Positions 21,267 to 32,785 of a stretch of DNA of 64,000 nucleotides are shown here, piece by piece (position 1 is the stretch's first letter; each line of letters opens with the position of its first letter). Under the pieces are notes generated by a model. That model ran no database searches. It was not told the DNA's origin and saw only the letters and a program-made list of their open reading frames with translations. Source of the DNA: Sorex araneus (lineage: Eukaryota > Chordata > Mammalia > Eulipotyphla > Soricidae); contig NC_073303.1 in the NCBI RefSeq assembly GCF_027595985.1, positions 25,906,565 to 25,970,564 of the forward strand. The letters run 5' to 3'. The position numbers and the translations under genes were made by a program.

Positions 21267-22539
21267 TCTCCTGACCATTTCTGATGGGGCTTGAGCTGCA
21301 CAGTGCGGGGGGCCACCACCAGGGCCACGGCGGTGGTGCTCAGGGGACCGTGCTGGCCCCAACCCATAGTCTCTACCTCCACGTTGGCCCCAGCTGGCTA
21401 CCTCCTCAGGCTCCTGAGCACGTGCATTTAGCACCCTAACAGGCTGGAGAGCTCCGTGGGCTCGAACACACACTCTAGAAGCTGACCAGCGCCCAACACC
21501 ACACAAATGGCCCCGTCAAGCACATGGCAGCTAAGAGGCTCGCTTGGCATGGCTCCTGGCTCACTGCGGGCCCCCCCCCAGCCCTCGTGTGCAGGCGACT
21601 CACAGGTCCCTCAGGTGTGAGCAGAGACTTGCTGGAGCCTCCCTGCTGACCGCTGACCGCGGCGGCCACTGCAGCCCTGGCTGTGCTCACGCAGGTGCCC
21701 AGGGAGAAGCCGGCTGTGGGTTGGCCTGGTTCCCTCTCCAGGTCAGGGCTTGCCCCCGGCAGGGCTCGTGGGCACCCTGAGCTGGAAACGGGCAGCGGGC
21801 ACTCCGGCAGCCCCGAGGGCTGAGGGCCTCTGGGCCCTGAGCCGGGCCCTGGAGTGCCTGTCACTGCAGCTGTGGAGCGGGCCACGCCAGAGGGATCTGC
21901 ATGCAGCGAATCATTTGCAGTTCAACAGAGCCACCATTTATCCTTCTTACATCATCAGCCGAGGGAAGGGAGGGGGTACGGCTGCAGGCAGGCAGAGGGA
22001 GCTCAGGCCGCTGGCCTCGGGGGCCGCTCAGGACTGACTATGCGGCCCAGGGTCCTAGCTGGAAGTGACTGAACCCTGAGGAAGGGAGGCGGTGAGATGT
22101 CCCCAGCAGTGCCTGCGGGCCCAGGGGCCACTCCCGGCGATACTTGGGCCGGGTGTGTGGGTCTGTGGCGTGTGTCACGTGGGGATGTGTCACTATTCAG
22201 GCCTGGTGGTGCCGGAGGCCACGAGGGACGTGCCCAGCAGAGCTGCGGGGGTGTCTGTGGGCCGGGGATGCAAGTCAGGGCCGTGTGCGTGCAAGGCATG
22301 AGCTCCAGTCCTTTCAGTGGCAACCCCCCTCTCGCCCCTGAAACACTCTTTGGTGTGTGAGTTGTGCATTTTTTTCTTCTTGGAAGAAGAGGGCGCTTCA
22401 TGCTGGAAAAGGACCCCTGGGGGAGGGGCAATGGGGACAGCTGACCCTGAATATCATCTCCCAGAGGCTCTATGGGCCTCAGGGATGTTCCCTTCCCGGC
22501 CCTCTTGGTCTGCTCCACGAGCCTCAACTTGTTATTGCG

Positions 22540-22632
22540 GGGATTCGGGTGCCAGTGCTCGGGGGCCTCACGGTGCGGGGGGATCGAACCCAGGCCCTCA
22601 CATGCGCACAGACGGTGCTCCACCACCTGAGC
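22540..22632 (-). mobile_element. tRNA-Ala-like SINE remnant
   Basis: The minus strand reads GGCTCAGGTGGTGGAGCACC, then GTGAGGGCCTGGGTTCGATC. Confidence 0.55.
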
Positions 22633-22719
22633 CTCTTTGATTATCTCAAGGAGGGAGAGAAATTATTTTGGTGACCTGCTTTTGGGAGGCAGCACGTGTT
22701 CGAAACAAGGGGACACACG

Positions 22720-22744
22720 TACACACACACACACACACACACAA
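22720..22744. repeat. (CA)n microsatellite
   Basis: About 12 CA units. Confidence 0.95.
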
Positions 22745-22807
22745 CTTAGGTACGAAGACAAAACTAGGATCATAAAACCTCCAACTGAGAGAGGTGGGCC
22801 CTGGTTT

Positions 22808-23146
22808 TCTGGTTTGTTTTGGGGGCCACACCCAGTGGTGCTCAGGGGTTACTCCTGGCTCTGCACTCAGGAATCATTCCTGGACCAAATGGGATGCTGG
22901 AATCGAACCCGGGTTGACTGCGTGCGAGGCAAGTGCTGTGCCCGCTGTATTACCACTCTGGTTGCCTTTTTTTTTTTTCTTTTTTGCTTTGTAGGTCGCA
23001 CCTGGCGACACTCAGGGGTTATTCCTTGGCTCTGTACTCAAGAATCACTCCTGGCGGTGCTCCTGAGATACGGGACGCTGGAATCGAACCAGAGTCGGCT
23101 GTGTCCAAGGCAAAGGCCCTACCCGCCGAACTGTTGCTCTAGCCCC
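22808..23146 (-). mobile_element. Two SOR-type SINEs in tandem
   Basis: 22808-22964 (GGGGGCCACACCCAGTGGTG; deletion after ATTCCTGG) and 22965-23146 (T-run, GGTCGCACCTGGCGACACTC, ending TGTTGCTCTAGCCCC). Confidence 0.82.
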
Positions 23147-23611
23147 TGGCCTGCATCTTCACCAGTCATTTGTTTCACTTCTTTCCAGGTCCTTTGTTTC
23201 ACCTTGATGGTGGCTCTGCGAAGCAGGAATGCGACCCGGAGGTGGCTGGGGCTGGAGTGCCGGGCCGTGTCCCTGCAGCTAGCCGAGCACCGGGCCCCCG
23301 GCTCCCAGGGTCTGCGACACCCCCCCCCCCTTCCGTCGCTCCACCAGGACACGCTGTCTGCACCCGAAATGCTGAGATGCTGGTGGCTTAACACGCCCAT
23401 CCCACCCACTGCAGCTTAAACTCGCGCCTTCTTGGCCTGATGACAGTGGGAAGAGGGAAAAGCCAGCAGCAGCCGCCCCCAGAACACGCTCCTCACTCAA
23501 AGAAAGCCCACCCGTATTCTGTTACAGGTCCTCATGTCAAGCTAATGCCCCAACCCGTTCGATTCTCTTCCTTCGGCCTCATAATGCAGCCCTTCTGGCG
23601 GGCGGGGGGGG

Positions 23612-23780
23612 CGGGGGTTGTGGTCCGGGCCACACCCGGAGGTTCTCAGGTGTTATTCCTGGCTTGGAACTCGGGAAGTCCTTCCGCTATGCTTGGGGGA
23701 GGGAGCCGTGGAAACAGGGAGGGAGTCACTGCAGGAAAGCCTTGTACTCAGCCCTCTGAGTTATTTTCCCAACCCCAGAT
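23612..23780 (-). mobile_element. Decayed SOR-type SINE
   Basis: GGGCCACACCCGGAGGTTCT and a matching middle are recognisable. The box B region is lost. Confidence 0.5.
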
Positions 23781-23807
23781 TCTTCTCTCTTTCTTTTCTA
23801 AGAAATT

Positions 23808-23890
23808 CATCTTGCCCTCAGTGGCAGAGCGCCTGCCTGTCTTGCATGGGTGAGGAGGCACTGGGTTTGATTCCCGACACCACCCAGAGA
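23808..23890 (+). mobile_element. tRNA-Ala-like SINE
   Basis: CTCAGTGGCAGAGCGCCTGC (box A) and CTGGGTTTGATTCCCGAC (box B) match a tRNA-Ala-type head better than the SOR head. Confidence 0.65.
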
Positions 23891-24187
23891 AAGAACACAT
23901 AATCCGTTCTTGCTCTCTTCCTTTCCCACTGTCTGACGCTGCCGGAAGAAGCATGTACTTCAGGGCCCCACGCATGCACACAGGGTGGGGACCGACAGCT
24001 CTTCCTGTCCCTGTCCGGGTGGGAAATGCTGGAGGTCCCTGAATCCTCCTGTGCCGAGCAAAGGCTGAACAGGTGCCCGTGACGGCCCCAGGTGCTGGCT
24101 CTGAGCTGCGGCCCACACCTCCGCCACCATCACCACAGATTCTCAGAATGAATCACTATCTCTTCTGAAAGTGGCGGGGGGTGGGGG

Positions 24188-24372
24188 GGCTGGAGCGATA
24201 GCACAGCGGGTAGGGCATTTGCCTTGCACACAGTCAGCCCGGGTTCTATTCCCAGCATCCCATATAGTCCCCCGAGCACCGCCAGGAGTAATTCCTGAGT
24301 GCATGAGCCAGGAGTAACCCCTGTGCATCACTGGGTGTGACGCAAAAAGCAATAAATAAATAAATAAAATGG
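24188..24372 (+). mobile_element. SOR-type SINE, CATGAG variant
   Basis: Full length, starts GGGGCTGGAGCGATAGCAC, has GAGTGCATGAGCCAGGAG and an (AATA)n tail. Confidence 0.92.
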
Positions 24373-24479
24373 GGGGTGGGGGGGGACAGGGTAGTGGCTG
24401 GCCCTCTGTGGAGGTACAGTGACCTGTTTCCCCAAAGACCCACTGGAGGCAGATACAGAGACAGACTGAGCCGGGGCAA

Positions 24480-24655
24480 AGCACGGGAGCCATAGGCCAG
24501 CGGGGGAAGGGCTTGCCTGCCTGAGGCCCACCCGGGTTCCATCCCTGAAACTCCACAGGGTCCCTCCAATACCACCAGGGGTGACCCCTGAGAGCAGAGC
24601 CAGGAGTAAACCCTGAGTACCATCTCCCCACCTCAAAATAACCAAAGAAACAGGG
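24480..24655 (+). mobile_element. SOR-type SINE
   Basis: Altered head (GGAGCCATAGGCCAGCGGG), box B GGTTCCATCCC, CACCAGGGGTGACCCCTGAG body. Confidence 0.75.
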
Positions 24656-24827
24656 CAAAAGATAGGGTCAAAAGGAGCGGCTCCCAGGACTAGCAACATT
24701 GTTGCCTCGGGCAGGTAAATACCTTCACAGATACAGAGTAGATCAATGAGGATCTTAAAGCGCAAGCAAAGATAAGATTAGGGACAGAACTTGCAGGAAG
24801 GCTTTTGTCTCCCTCCCTCCTTCCTTG

Positions 24828-24920
24828 TTTTTGGGGCAGTCAGCAGTGATCAAGGGACTGTGTGCTACTGGGCACTGACCCCGGGACTCCCACATGCAAA
24901 GTCGGCCCTTAGCCCCGCCA
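24828..24920 (-). mobile_element. SINE remnant
   Basis: TTTTTGGGGCAGTCAGCAGT to CCCTTAGCCCCGCC, short and decayed. Confidence 0.4.
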
Positions 24921-25221
24921 AGTGCACTCCAGGCTTAGGAAGGTCTCTGGATGTTTAGGGTTTTGTATAAAACGAGACAGGATTAAACTGCCCTCTCAGC
25001 AGCCTACAAACAGGGAAAGTCAGCATGCTACGGGGCAGTCGTGGCCTGCGTTTCTCCACTTTGCCACGGAAACTGCTGATTCGGACCCATGTCCAAGCAG
25101 GCTCCCCTCGACGACAGGGACTGGGTCTGTCTTCTGCCAACCAGAACCCAGCACTGGGGCTATTTGGAACAACACTTTCTCTGCCAGCCCTGGGGGTAAC
25201 TCCTGGTGGGTAGCAGGAGTT

Positions 25222-25295
25222 TATATATATACACACACACACACATATAATATATAGACATATATAATATATACATACATATTATATATATAAAT
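25222..25295. repeat. (TA)n/(CA)n microsatellite
   Basis: Alternating TATATA, CACACA and ATATAATATA blocks, very AT-rich. Confidence 0.9.
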
Positions 25296-25360
25296 GCAAG
25301 GGGGTAAATGTGGAGGAGAAATTTGCTGGGGAAAAAGTTAAAGACTATTCATCTTCGACT

Positions 25361-25461
25361 GGGCTGGAGTGATAGCACAGCGGTAGGGCGTTCGCCTTTC
25401 ATGTAGCCGACCCTTGTTCGATTCTTCCGCCCCTCTCGGAGAGCCCGGCAAGCTACCGAAC

Positions 25462-25507
<46 letters not shown>

Positions 25508-25522
25508 ACACACACACACACG
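25361..25522 (+). mobile_element. SINE of a second family (SOR head, different body) plus (CA)n
   Basis: The head GGGCTGGAGTGATAGCACAG through GTTCGATTC is SOR-like. The body then reads CCGCCCCTCTCGGAGAGCCC and GGCAAGCTACCGA, which is the reverse complement of the elements at 45611-45855 and 52845-53045. It is truncated and continues into (CA)n (25461-25522). Confidence 0.75.
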
Positions 25523-25700
25523 ACTTAATTTTCACTCAGAATATTCCTCAGTGGGAAACAGAAAATTCTCATGGAGGACAGAAAGGCAGCAGGCTGGGAG
25601 TAATGAAGACCAAAGGAGGCAAGTAGCAAACAAATGAGAACCAGATTTGGAAGAACTGGAATAATATGACTCAGTATTTGTTGTTATAGGAAAAAGGCCT

Positions 25701-25872
25701 CGGGGCCAGAGCCACAGTGCGGCGGGGAGGGCGCTTGCCTTCAAGTGGCTCTGACCCAGGTTTGATCTCTGGCACCCTCTATGGTCCCCAGAGCACCACC
25801 AGGAATGATTCCTGAGTGCAGAGCCAGGAGTAAGCCCTGAGCATCACTGGATTCCCCGCCCCCCCAACCCCG

Positions 25873-25923
<51 letters not shown>
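25701..25923 (+). mobile_element. SOR-type SINE with (CA)n tail
   Basis: GGGGCCAGAGCCACAGTGC head, box B GGTTTGATCTC. The body ends at GCATCACTGGATTCCC and about 25 CA units follow (25871-25923). Confidence 0.82.
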
Positions 25924-25927
<4 letters not shown>

Positions 25928-26004
25928 TGCCCCCCACACAAGACTTCTGGAAAGATATTTTTTAAAAAAATACATATAGCTGACCTGTACACTTACAAAT
26001 GGTT

Positions 26005-26188
26005 AAGAGATACCAGAGCTACAGTACAATGGGGAGGGCATTTCCTTGCACTTGGGTTTGATGTCCAGCATCCCATATGGTCCCCTACACCCACCAGGGG
26101 TGATCCTTGAGTGCAGAGTCAGGAGTAGGTCCTGAGCACCACCAGTATGGCCCAAAACCGAACTAAGCCAAAAAAAAAAGTTTAAGAT
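26005..26188 (+). mobile_element. SOR-type SINE
   Basis: Box A to box B shortened (TTGCACTTGGGTTTGATG), body intact, AAAAAAAAAAG tail. Confidence 0.78.
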
Positions 26189-26424
26189 GGCAATTTTATT
26201 TTACCACACAACCCCCCCCCAAAAAAAAAAAAAGAAACTAGGGGGAAGGCCACAAACGTCAACCAATAATGGCAAATTCTTGTTGGACAGATAAATCTAC
26301 AATATAAATTTATACAAGAAAAAAATACTGATAATAAACACTACATAACAAAATGTTTTGTGCTCATTAGTAACTGTAGAACAATAAATAATCACGGTAA
26401 TTAAAAAAAATCACCCAAATTCAA

Positions 26425-26942
26425 ATTCAAACACTTGGGAGGACTGTTGGATCACACGGTAAGAATGTTTGCTACTGAGACTGGCACACTTTCAAAAGAA
26501 CAAGAACAACCAGTGCTGGCGCAGATGCGGGGAGAAAGGGCCTCTCAGTCACTGCGGGTGGGAATGCCAAGCGGTCCAGTCTTTTGGAAAACAATATGGA
26601 CATTCCTCAAAGAAACTAGAAATTGGGCTTCCATGACTTAGCAATATATATGGCTCTTGGGAATATACCCTAGTGGCACAAAAACACAACGCAGAAATGC
26701 CACCTGTATTCCTGTATTCATCATGGTAGCACCACGCACGCATGACGGCCAGAACCTGAAACAATCCAGTCCCTGAGAACAGACAAGTGGATAAAGAGAC
26801 TATGGCACAGCTACACAACGGAATACTATGCAGGCACTAGGAAAAATGAAGTCATGGAACTTTCTTATACATGGATGAACATGCAGAGTGAAATGAGTCA
26901 GACAGAATAATTGCACTTATTTGCAGAATATATATATGTGTG

Positions 26943-26989
<47 letters not shown>

Positions 26990-27210
26990 CCAAAAAAACA
27001 TAGTATGAGCTAAAGAGAAAATGAAGTGAAATTCATCAGTTATACAGTTGGGGGTGGGGGCGGCGGGGGCGGGGGGTATACTGGGGTTTTTGGTGGTGGA
27101 ATATGGGCACTGGTGAAGGGATGGGTGTTTGAATATTGTATAACTGAGACATAAACCTGAGAACTTTGTAACTTTCCACATGGTGATTCAATAAAAATTA
27201 AAAAAAAAAA
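26425..27210 (+). mobile_element. L1 3' end with poly(A)
   Basis: The ORF2 end/3' region is recognisable by GGAATACTATGCAGG and GACAAGTGGATAAAGAGAC. It ends GGTGATTCAATAAAAATTAA and A18. A (TG)n(GA)n tract (26931-26988) lies inside. The reading frame is broken many times. Confidence 0.85.
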
Positions 27211-27214
27211 AAAA

Positions 27215-27835
27215 AAAAACATAGTATGAGAGTAATACCCAAAGACAGCAGAAAATACAGACAGGATGCTGGGTCCATGGTAGGAAGCTTGCTACAAAGG
27301 GGGAGGGGACAGGCAGTTAGGACAGAGAAGGACCACTATGACAAGGACAGTTAGGAATGACCACTCTGGGGCCGGAGTGGCAGTACAGCAGGGAGAGCAT
27401 TTGTCTTGCATGCAGACGATCCAGGTTCAATCCCCCGCGTCCCATATGGTCCCTGGAATCTGCAGGGAGTGATTCCTGAATGCAGAGCCAGGTGCAGTCC
27501 CTGAGCATCACCGTGTGGTCCAAAAGTGAAAAAAGGAAAGAGAAAGAAATGATCACCCTGGACAGAGACTGAGTGCTGAAAGGAGGCAGAGTGATATGGA
27601 TAACCCTTCAGTAACAGTATTGGAACCACAGTGCCGAAAGAGAAGAAAACTGAGTTCCTCTAGAGGCAAGCTGGGTGGGGAGGGGAGCGGAGGGAAAACC
27701 GGAACTTAGTGGTAGGAAATGTGCACTGGTGAGGGGATGGGTATTGAAACATTGTATGACTGAAATTCAATCACAAACAACTTCCGAACTGTAAACTGTA
27801 TCTCAAGGTGAGTCAATAACAAAAGAAAGAAGGAA
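27215..27835 (+). mobile_element. L1 3' fragment with a SINE inside
   Basis: Flanks 27215-27366 and 27546-27835 show the L1 3' UTR signature (GGGATGGGTATTGAAACATTG, GTCAATAAC). A plus-strand SOR-type SINE (27367-27545, box B GGTTCAATCCC) interrupts it, with a GAAATGATCACCCT-like repeat at both ends. Confidence 0.75.
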
Positions 27836-27867
27836 ATTCACTGCTTTCTAGGTGAGAGCCTAGTGTG

Positions 27868-27945
27868 AGAGCCTAGTAACCCCTGAACATTGCTGGATGT
27901 GACTCAAAAAGCCAAAAGAAAAAAGAAAAAAAGAAAGAAATTTTC
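27868..27945 (+). mobile_element. SOR-type SINE, 3' end only
   Basis: CCCCTGAACATTGCTGGATG, GTGACTCAAAAAGCC, A-rich tail. Confidence 0.65.
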
Positions 27946-28055
27946 TGCTCTGTGGTATGCATTCTAAGTCTGCTAATGAATATTTAGCAGACGTCAGAGG
28001 CTGTCTTATGAAAATAAACATTTTAATGTTTGTGTAAGAAAAAAAAAGAATGTTT

Positions 28056-28256
28056 GTCGGGGCTTTGGGGAGACACCAATTGTCTGGGGCTACTCCTGAT
28101 TCTGTGCTCAAGAGTGACCCCGGCAGTGCCAGGGATGAAGCCAGGGCCTCTTCTCTCCCTTCTTTTTCCCCTTTGGCCACACCTGGCAGTGTCTGGGCAG
28201 GTCAGCAGCATCCAAGGCAAGGGCCCTACATGCTGTGCTCTCTCTCTCTGGCCCTT
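28056..28256 (-). mobile_element. SINE remnants
   Basis: Two decayed antisense pieces: TACTCCTGATTCTGTGCTCA at about 28091 and GGCCACACCTGGCAGTG...TGCTCTCTCTCTCTGGCCC at 28172-28256. Confidence 0.5.
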
Positions 28257-28565
28257 TTCCTGTTAATTTTTCCTGTGTATTTAAAATTATTCTAAGAAAC
28301 ACGACTTTGTTCATTTTAAAATGAACATGAGAAAGAACCCAAGCACCACCCTGGGGGGTGGGGGGGCAGGCGCACGCGCACATCACCACAAGGCGAGGGT
28401 TACTCTCGGCTCTCCTGAGCACCCTTCGAGCGCTGCACCCTGGCTGGGAAAGGTACAGGGGCCGAGATCTAAGAACCTGACTTCATAATTCATCCCACAA
28501 AAAAAGCAAGCACAGGAGACCTACCTGCCCGCGGATGTTTGTTTAATGCTTTAGACAAGCACCGT

Positions 28566-29140
28566 GAGCAACAGCACAGCGGGGAGGGTGCTTGCCTTGG
28601 GCGCTGCCAGCCTGGGTCTGACCCTCGGCACCATCTCATACTGTCCCCTGAGCCCACTGGGAGTGATCCCTGAGTGCAGAGCAAGCCCCTAAGGTTCACC
28701 GAGTGTGGCCCTAAAGCAACAAAGAACCATGAGTGCAGGACGAGCAGAGCAGAGTTAAAATATACGTGGGGAAAAAAAAGATGGAGTGAGAGCTACAGCA
28801 CAGCAGGCGAGGTGCTCGCAGCTGGTCACCAGCCCAGATGAGATCCTGGCACCCCATTTGGTCCCCTGGGCCCTGCCAGGCCAGGAGTGACTCCCTGAGG
28901 ACCGCTGGGTGTAACCCCAAAAGCAACAACAAAAAAAACGACACTGGTTAAGAAAAATAAGGGGGTGGGGGCCAGACAAACAGTACAACGATAAGGCACT
29001 TGCACGTGACCGACCTGGGTTCAAGACCCAGCACCCCAAGTGGTCCCCTGAGTATTGCCAGAAGTGACCCCTAAGCGGAGAGTTAGGAGTAAGTCCCGAG
29101 TACTGCGGGCTGTGTCCCCAAAAACAAACAACAACCAAAA
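28566..29140 (+). mobile_element. Three SOR-type SINEs in the same orientation
   Basis: 28566-28728 (GCACAGCGGGGAGGGTGCTT), 28783-28940 (CTACAGCACAGCAGGCGAGG; TTGCC lost) and 28966-29140 (box B GGTTCAAGACC; AAAAACAAACAAC tail). Confidence 0.75.
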
Positions 29141-29354
29141 AGGTTTTTTTTGGTGAGCCCTGGGCCACTTTGGATGATTTTTAGCCACCCGGGGAAGGAC
29201 AGGTGGAGAGTAGGGCCCGCCTGGGACCTCCAGGCCTACAGCCATGATGCGGGGGAAGGGGACGCGTGTTACTGGGGAGCCACGGAGGTCAGCTGCATGT
29301 AAGGCCCATACCCTAGCTCCCGCAGATGTCCCCAGACCTTCAACTAAGGTGTAC

Positions 29355-29485
29355 GGGCTGGAGAGAGCCCAGGGAGCTGCCATGTGCGGGCGCCCCATGT
29401 TTAATCCCTGGCACCACATGTCCATCAAGCATCGCCAGGAGTGACCCCCAAGCACCTAGCAAGATAGGACCCCAAAATCAAAGTT
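29355..29485 (+). mobile_element. SOR-type SINE, old
   Basis: GGCTGGAGAGAGCCCAGGG, TTTAATCCCTGGCACCACAT, CGCCAGGAGTGACCCC. Confidence 0.65.
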
Positions 29486-29499
29486 TTCAGCCTTCTGAA

Positions 29500-29640
29500 T
29501 CTATGAATTAGGTTAAATAAATAATTAATTAATAAAATAAATATTATCAAATAAACAATGTTTATTTAAATCAATAATATTATTTATATTTATTTAAATA
29601 TATTTAAATTAGGTCAAATAAATAAATAATAAATAAAAAT
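29500..29640. repeat. AT-rich low-complexity stretch
   Basis: AATAAAT/TTAAAT units, almost no G or C over 140 bp. Confidence 0.85.
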
Positions 29641-29649
29641 TTAAAAGAG

Positions 29650-29815
29650 GGGCCAGAGCAGGTAGGGCACTTGCCTTGTAGGCAGCTGACCTGGGTGAGA
29701 TCCCCGGCACCCCACATGGTGCCCTGAGCACTGCCAGGAGTAATTCCTGAGCATAGAGCCAGGGGAAAGCCCTGGGCACCACCGGGTGTGGCTCAAAAAA
29801 GTCAAAATTAAGTAA
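29650..29815 (+). mobile_element. SOR-type SINE
   Basis: Box A shortened (GGGGCCAGAGCAGGTAGGG), box B GGGTGAGATCCCC, body and AAAAAAGTC tail. Confidence 0.78.
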
Positions 29816-30071
29816 ATAAAATAATAAAGCCAGCCTGTAGGCTTGCCTCGCACCCTCTGTCAGCTGCAGGAACATGAGGATTCTCCGGGTGGCTGGTGAC
29901 AGGAGACGGAGCAGTGACAGGTCTCCAGTGAAATCCTATCTCCAAGCTGAGCTTCCCGATTCAGTGCCAGTGCCGAGTCACAAGGAAGCTGCTCAGGCCG
30001 AGCACGAGATGACAGCAGACCCAGAGAGCCCAGGGACACCGTGGTCCGGGCTATGGACCCTGGGGGCTACG

Positions 30072-30129
30072 CGGTGTTTCCTTTTCCTTTCTCCTGCACA
30101 CGGTGTTTCCTTTTCCTTTCTCCTGCACG
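30072..30129. repeat. 29 bp tandem duplication
   Basis: CGGTGTTTCCTTTTCCTTTC plus TCCTGCACA occurs twice in a row, differing only in the last base. Confidence 0.9.
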
Positions 30130-30139
30130 GTTTCTTTGG

Positions 30140-30321
30140 GTTTGTTTTTGTTTTTTGCTCTTTGGGTCACACCCAACGATGCTCAGGGATTCCTCCTGGC
30201 TCTGCACTCAGGAATCACTCCTGGCGGTGCTCAGGGGACCATATGGGATGCTGGGAACTGAACCCAGGTCGCACGCGTGCAAGGCAAATGCCCTACCTGC
30301 TGCGCTATCGCTCCAGCCCCT
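30140..30321 (-). mobile_element. SOR-type SINE
   Basis: GCTCTTTGGGTCACACCCAA to CGCTATCGCTCCAGCCCC. CTCCTGCAC-GTTTC flanks it on both sides. Confidence 0.88.
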
Positions 30322-30522
30322 CTCCTGCACCGTTTCCGTGGCCTCTGGCCAGGGCATTGGTGGAGCAGATGAGCCTCTCAGAGAGAGCAGGAGCTCACGT
30401 ACCCAGGGCCACACCCTCCACAGCTCTGCCTCAGGTCAGTCCTACAGTCTCAAGCAGCCCCAGTTCCTTGGTTCTCAGCTCACTGTACATGCACTGTGAC
30501 ACAGGCACTTCCAACAAACAGG

Positions 30523-30690
30523 AGATAAGTTGGGCCCGAGCTGGGAAGGCGCTGGCCTTGCAGGCGGCACTCAGGTTCAATCCCCAGCACCCATATGGTC
30601 CCCCGAACCCTGCCAGGAGTGATCCCTGAGCACGGAGCCAGGATTAAGCCCTGAGCACTGCCAGCATGCCCCCAAACAAAATAAACCAAA
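30523..30690 (+). mobile_element. SOR-type SINE, diverged head
   Basis: Box B GGTTCAATCCCCAGCACCC, CCTGCCAGGAGTGATCCCTG body. Confidence 0.75.
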
Positions 30691-31334
30691 CCCAGCAAGA
30701 CAGTGAAGCAGGAAACAGCAGGATGAATTTAAACAAGGGCTCTCCGGGCTTCTCAGAGCTGAATCACCCGTCTGGGTGGGCCAGGGTTTTCCCGTGAGGC
30801 GCTCTGCCTACTTCCAGCGGGGAGGGGGGGAGGGGCTTTGAGTGTCACATCCAACCTTTCTGACTCTGAGCTGTCCATGAGGAAGCGGCACAAGACCCCC
30901 ACTCCTGCCAGCACCACAAAGGCGGCCAATGAAGCCGACCACACTCGCCTTCTGGCCACTGGGCCAGGAGGTGCCAGAGGCAGGGGGAGGCGCTACGGCC
31001 TCGCAAACTGACGTGCACTTGGGGGTGTCTCTTGGCTTGTTTTCCAACTCACTCACCGAGACAGAATAGACTTCTCTCTTCTATTACGCGAAAGAACTGC
31101 CTCCACCCTGCTAGGTGCATGGGCAGCCCGCACGGATTCTGTGCGTGACCTGCCGATCGAGAGGGCCTCTCCCCCGTACTCCTGCGTGGCTGGCCACTCT
31201 CCTGACAATTTAGCATCCGCAACCAAATGGCAGACCACAGCGGACTGCTTGGACTGCTTGTCAGCACCAACGAGTTAGCGGATCGATGTTTTCCTTGAAC
31301 TCAGCTTCCGGGGGAGAACACATGCCTTTGTCCT

Positions 31335-31710
31335 GCTCTTTTTGTTTTCTTTTTGGGTCACGCCTGGTGATGCACAGGGGTTACTTCTGGCTCTGCACTC
31401 AGGAATTACTCTTGGCGGTGCTCAGGGGACCATATGGGATACTGGGAATCGAACCCTTGTCGGCCACGTGCAAGGCAAACGCCCTACCCACTGTTCTATC
31501 GCTCCAGCCCCCTGTCCTGTTCTTGATTAGAATTTTTTGGCTTTTTCAGATCACACCCGGCGTTGCTCAGGGGTTTGTTACCCTTGGCTCTGCACTCAGT
31601 AATTACTCCTGGCAGTGCTCGGGGAACCATATGGGATGCCGGGGGTTGAACCTGGGTTGGCAGCGTGCAAGGCAAGTGCCCTCCCTGCTGTACTATATTG
31701 CTCCAGTCCA
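31335..31710 (-). mobile_element. Two SOR-type SINEs in tandem
   Basis: 31335-31511 (TTTTTGGGTCACGCCTGGTG, box B GAATCGAACCC) and 31532-31710 (CAGATCACACCCGGCGTTGC, GGGTTGAACCTGGG). Confidence 0.88.
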
Positions 31711-32351
31711 ATTAGAACGGAAGTGCCTGGAGAGCAGGCATTTTGGCCTAATCAGCACCTCCCAAAGAATGGACACGTAGAGACCGAGTAACACTATTAG
31801 GGCACGGAGCTAACAGACTCAAGCCTGAATCCCAAATCAGTCCTGCTGATTGTGAATCCGATCTCAGGGGAATTCCTGAGCCTGGCTTTGAAAACCTCCC
31901 CGGGCTAGAGAACCAGGAGCAGCTTGGAGTCCGGGTGAAGCGAGGTGGGGTAGGAACGGGGTGGCCCCACGCAGCCCCGAGACCCCTTTTCCTTCCTTCC
32001 TTGGGACGCTGTCTCATCTCGTCTCTCACACCGTGTTCCCGGCTTCCCCTCGGAGCCGGGCCAAGAACAAGCTTTCCCTGGCTACGGTCACAGCCGCCCC
32101 TCGGGTTCTGCGGGCTCCCCGGGTCCTGAGCAGAGCGGGGACTGCAGACAGCACGGCTGCAGTGTGCCGTGCGGGCACAGAGCAGTTGCGCCACCAGCGG
32201 AGGCGGGCACAGCGCCCGGCACAGGGCAGGCAGTGACTCGAGCAGAAGAAGGGATCCTGTCACCAACACCGCGACGCACCGGGGGGCAAAGCATTTTGGG
32301 AAATGCGCTGAGACATCCAGATATCTGGGGGGTGGGGGGGTTGTTCGTTCG

Positions 32352-32546
32352 TTATGTTTTGTTTTGGTGGATCTGTTTGTGCCACACCCCAAAATGTTCA
32401 GGGCTTACTCCTGGCTCTGCACTCAGGAACTATTCCCGGCAGTGCTGGGGGAGGGGGGGGTGGAGGACCATATGGGGTGCCGGGATCAAACCGGGGTGGC
32501 CTCCGTGCAGGCGCCCTACCCGCTGTCCTATCGCTTTGGGCCCCAG
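32352..32546 (-). mobile_element. SOR-type SINE
   Basis: GCCACACCCCAAAATGTTCA, a G-rich insertion after GTGCTGGGG, box B GGGATCAAACCGGGG. Confidence 0.78.
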
Positions 32547-32638
32547 ATACCTGAGAAGCATCTCATCACTTCCGCAGCGGAGGGCTGAGAAGACCCCCCC
32601 ACCGCCCCCCGCCCTTCTAGTCTAACGTGGGGTCAGAC

Positions 32639-32785
32639 AGGGCTGGAGCGATGGGGTTCTGGGCGGGCTTTCACTTCAGGCGACCCCGGGCACTGCCTGG
32701 CTCCCCAGAGAGCACAGAGCTGGGGGAAGCCCCCCACATGATGCCGGTGTGGCCCCTAGACCAAGAACAAATCAATAAAATGGCG
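32639..32785 (+). mobile_element. Decayed SOR-type SINE
   Basis: AGGGCTGGAGCGATGGGG head and ACCCCGGGCACTGCC...GAGCACAGAGCTGGG body. Confidence 0.55.

Noticed and set aside
26435-26818. Short frames in an L1 tail
   Set aside because: Remnants of the retrotransposon's ORF2/3' region, frame-broken, not a host gene.
30753-30959. Minus-strand frame starting MARRRVWSASLAAFVVLAGV, resembling a signal peptide or membrane segment
   Set aside because: Short, single, within ZNF76 intron 1, with no supporting homology or splice context.
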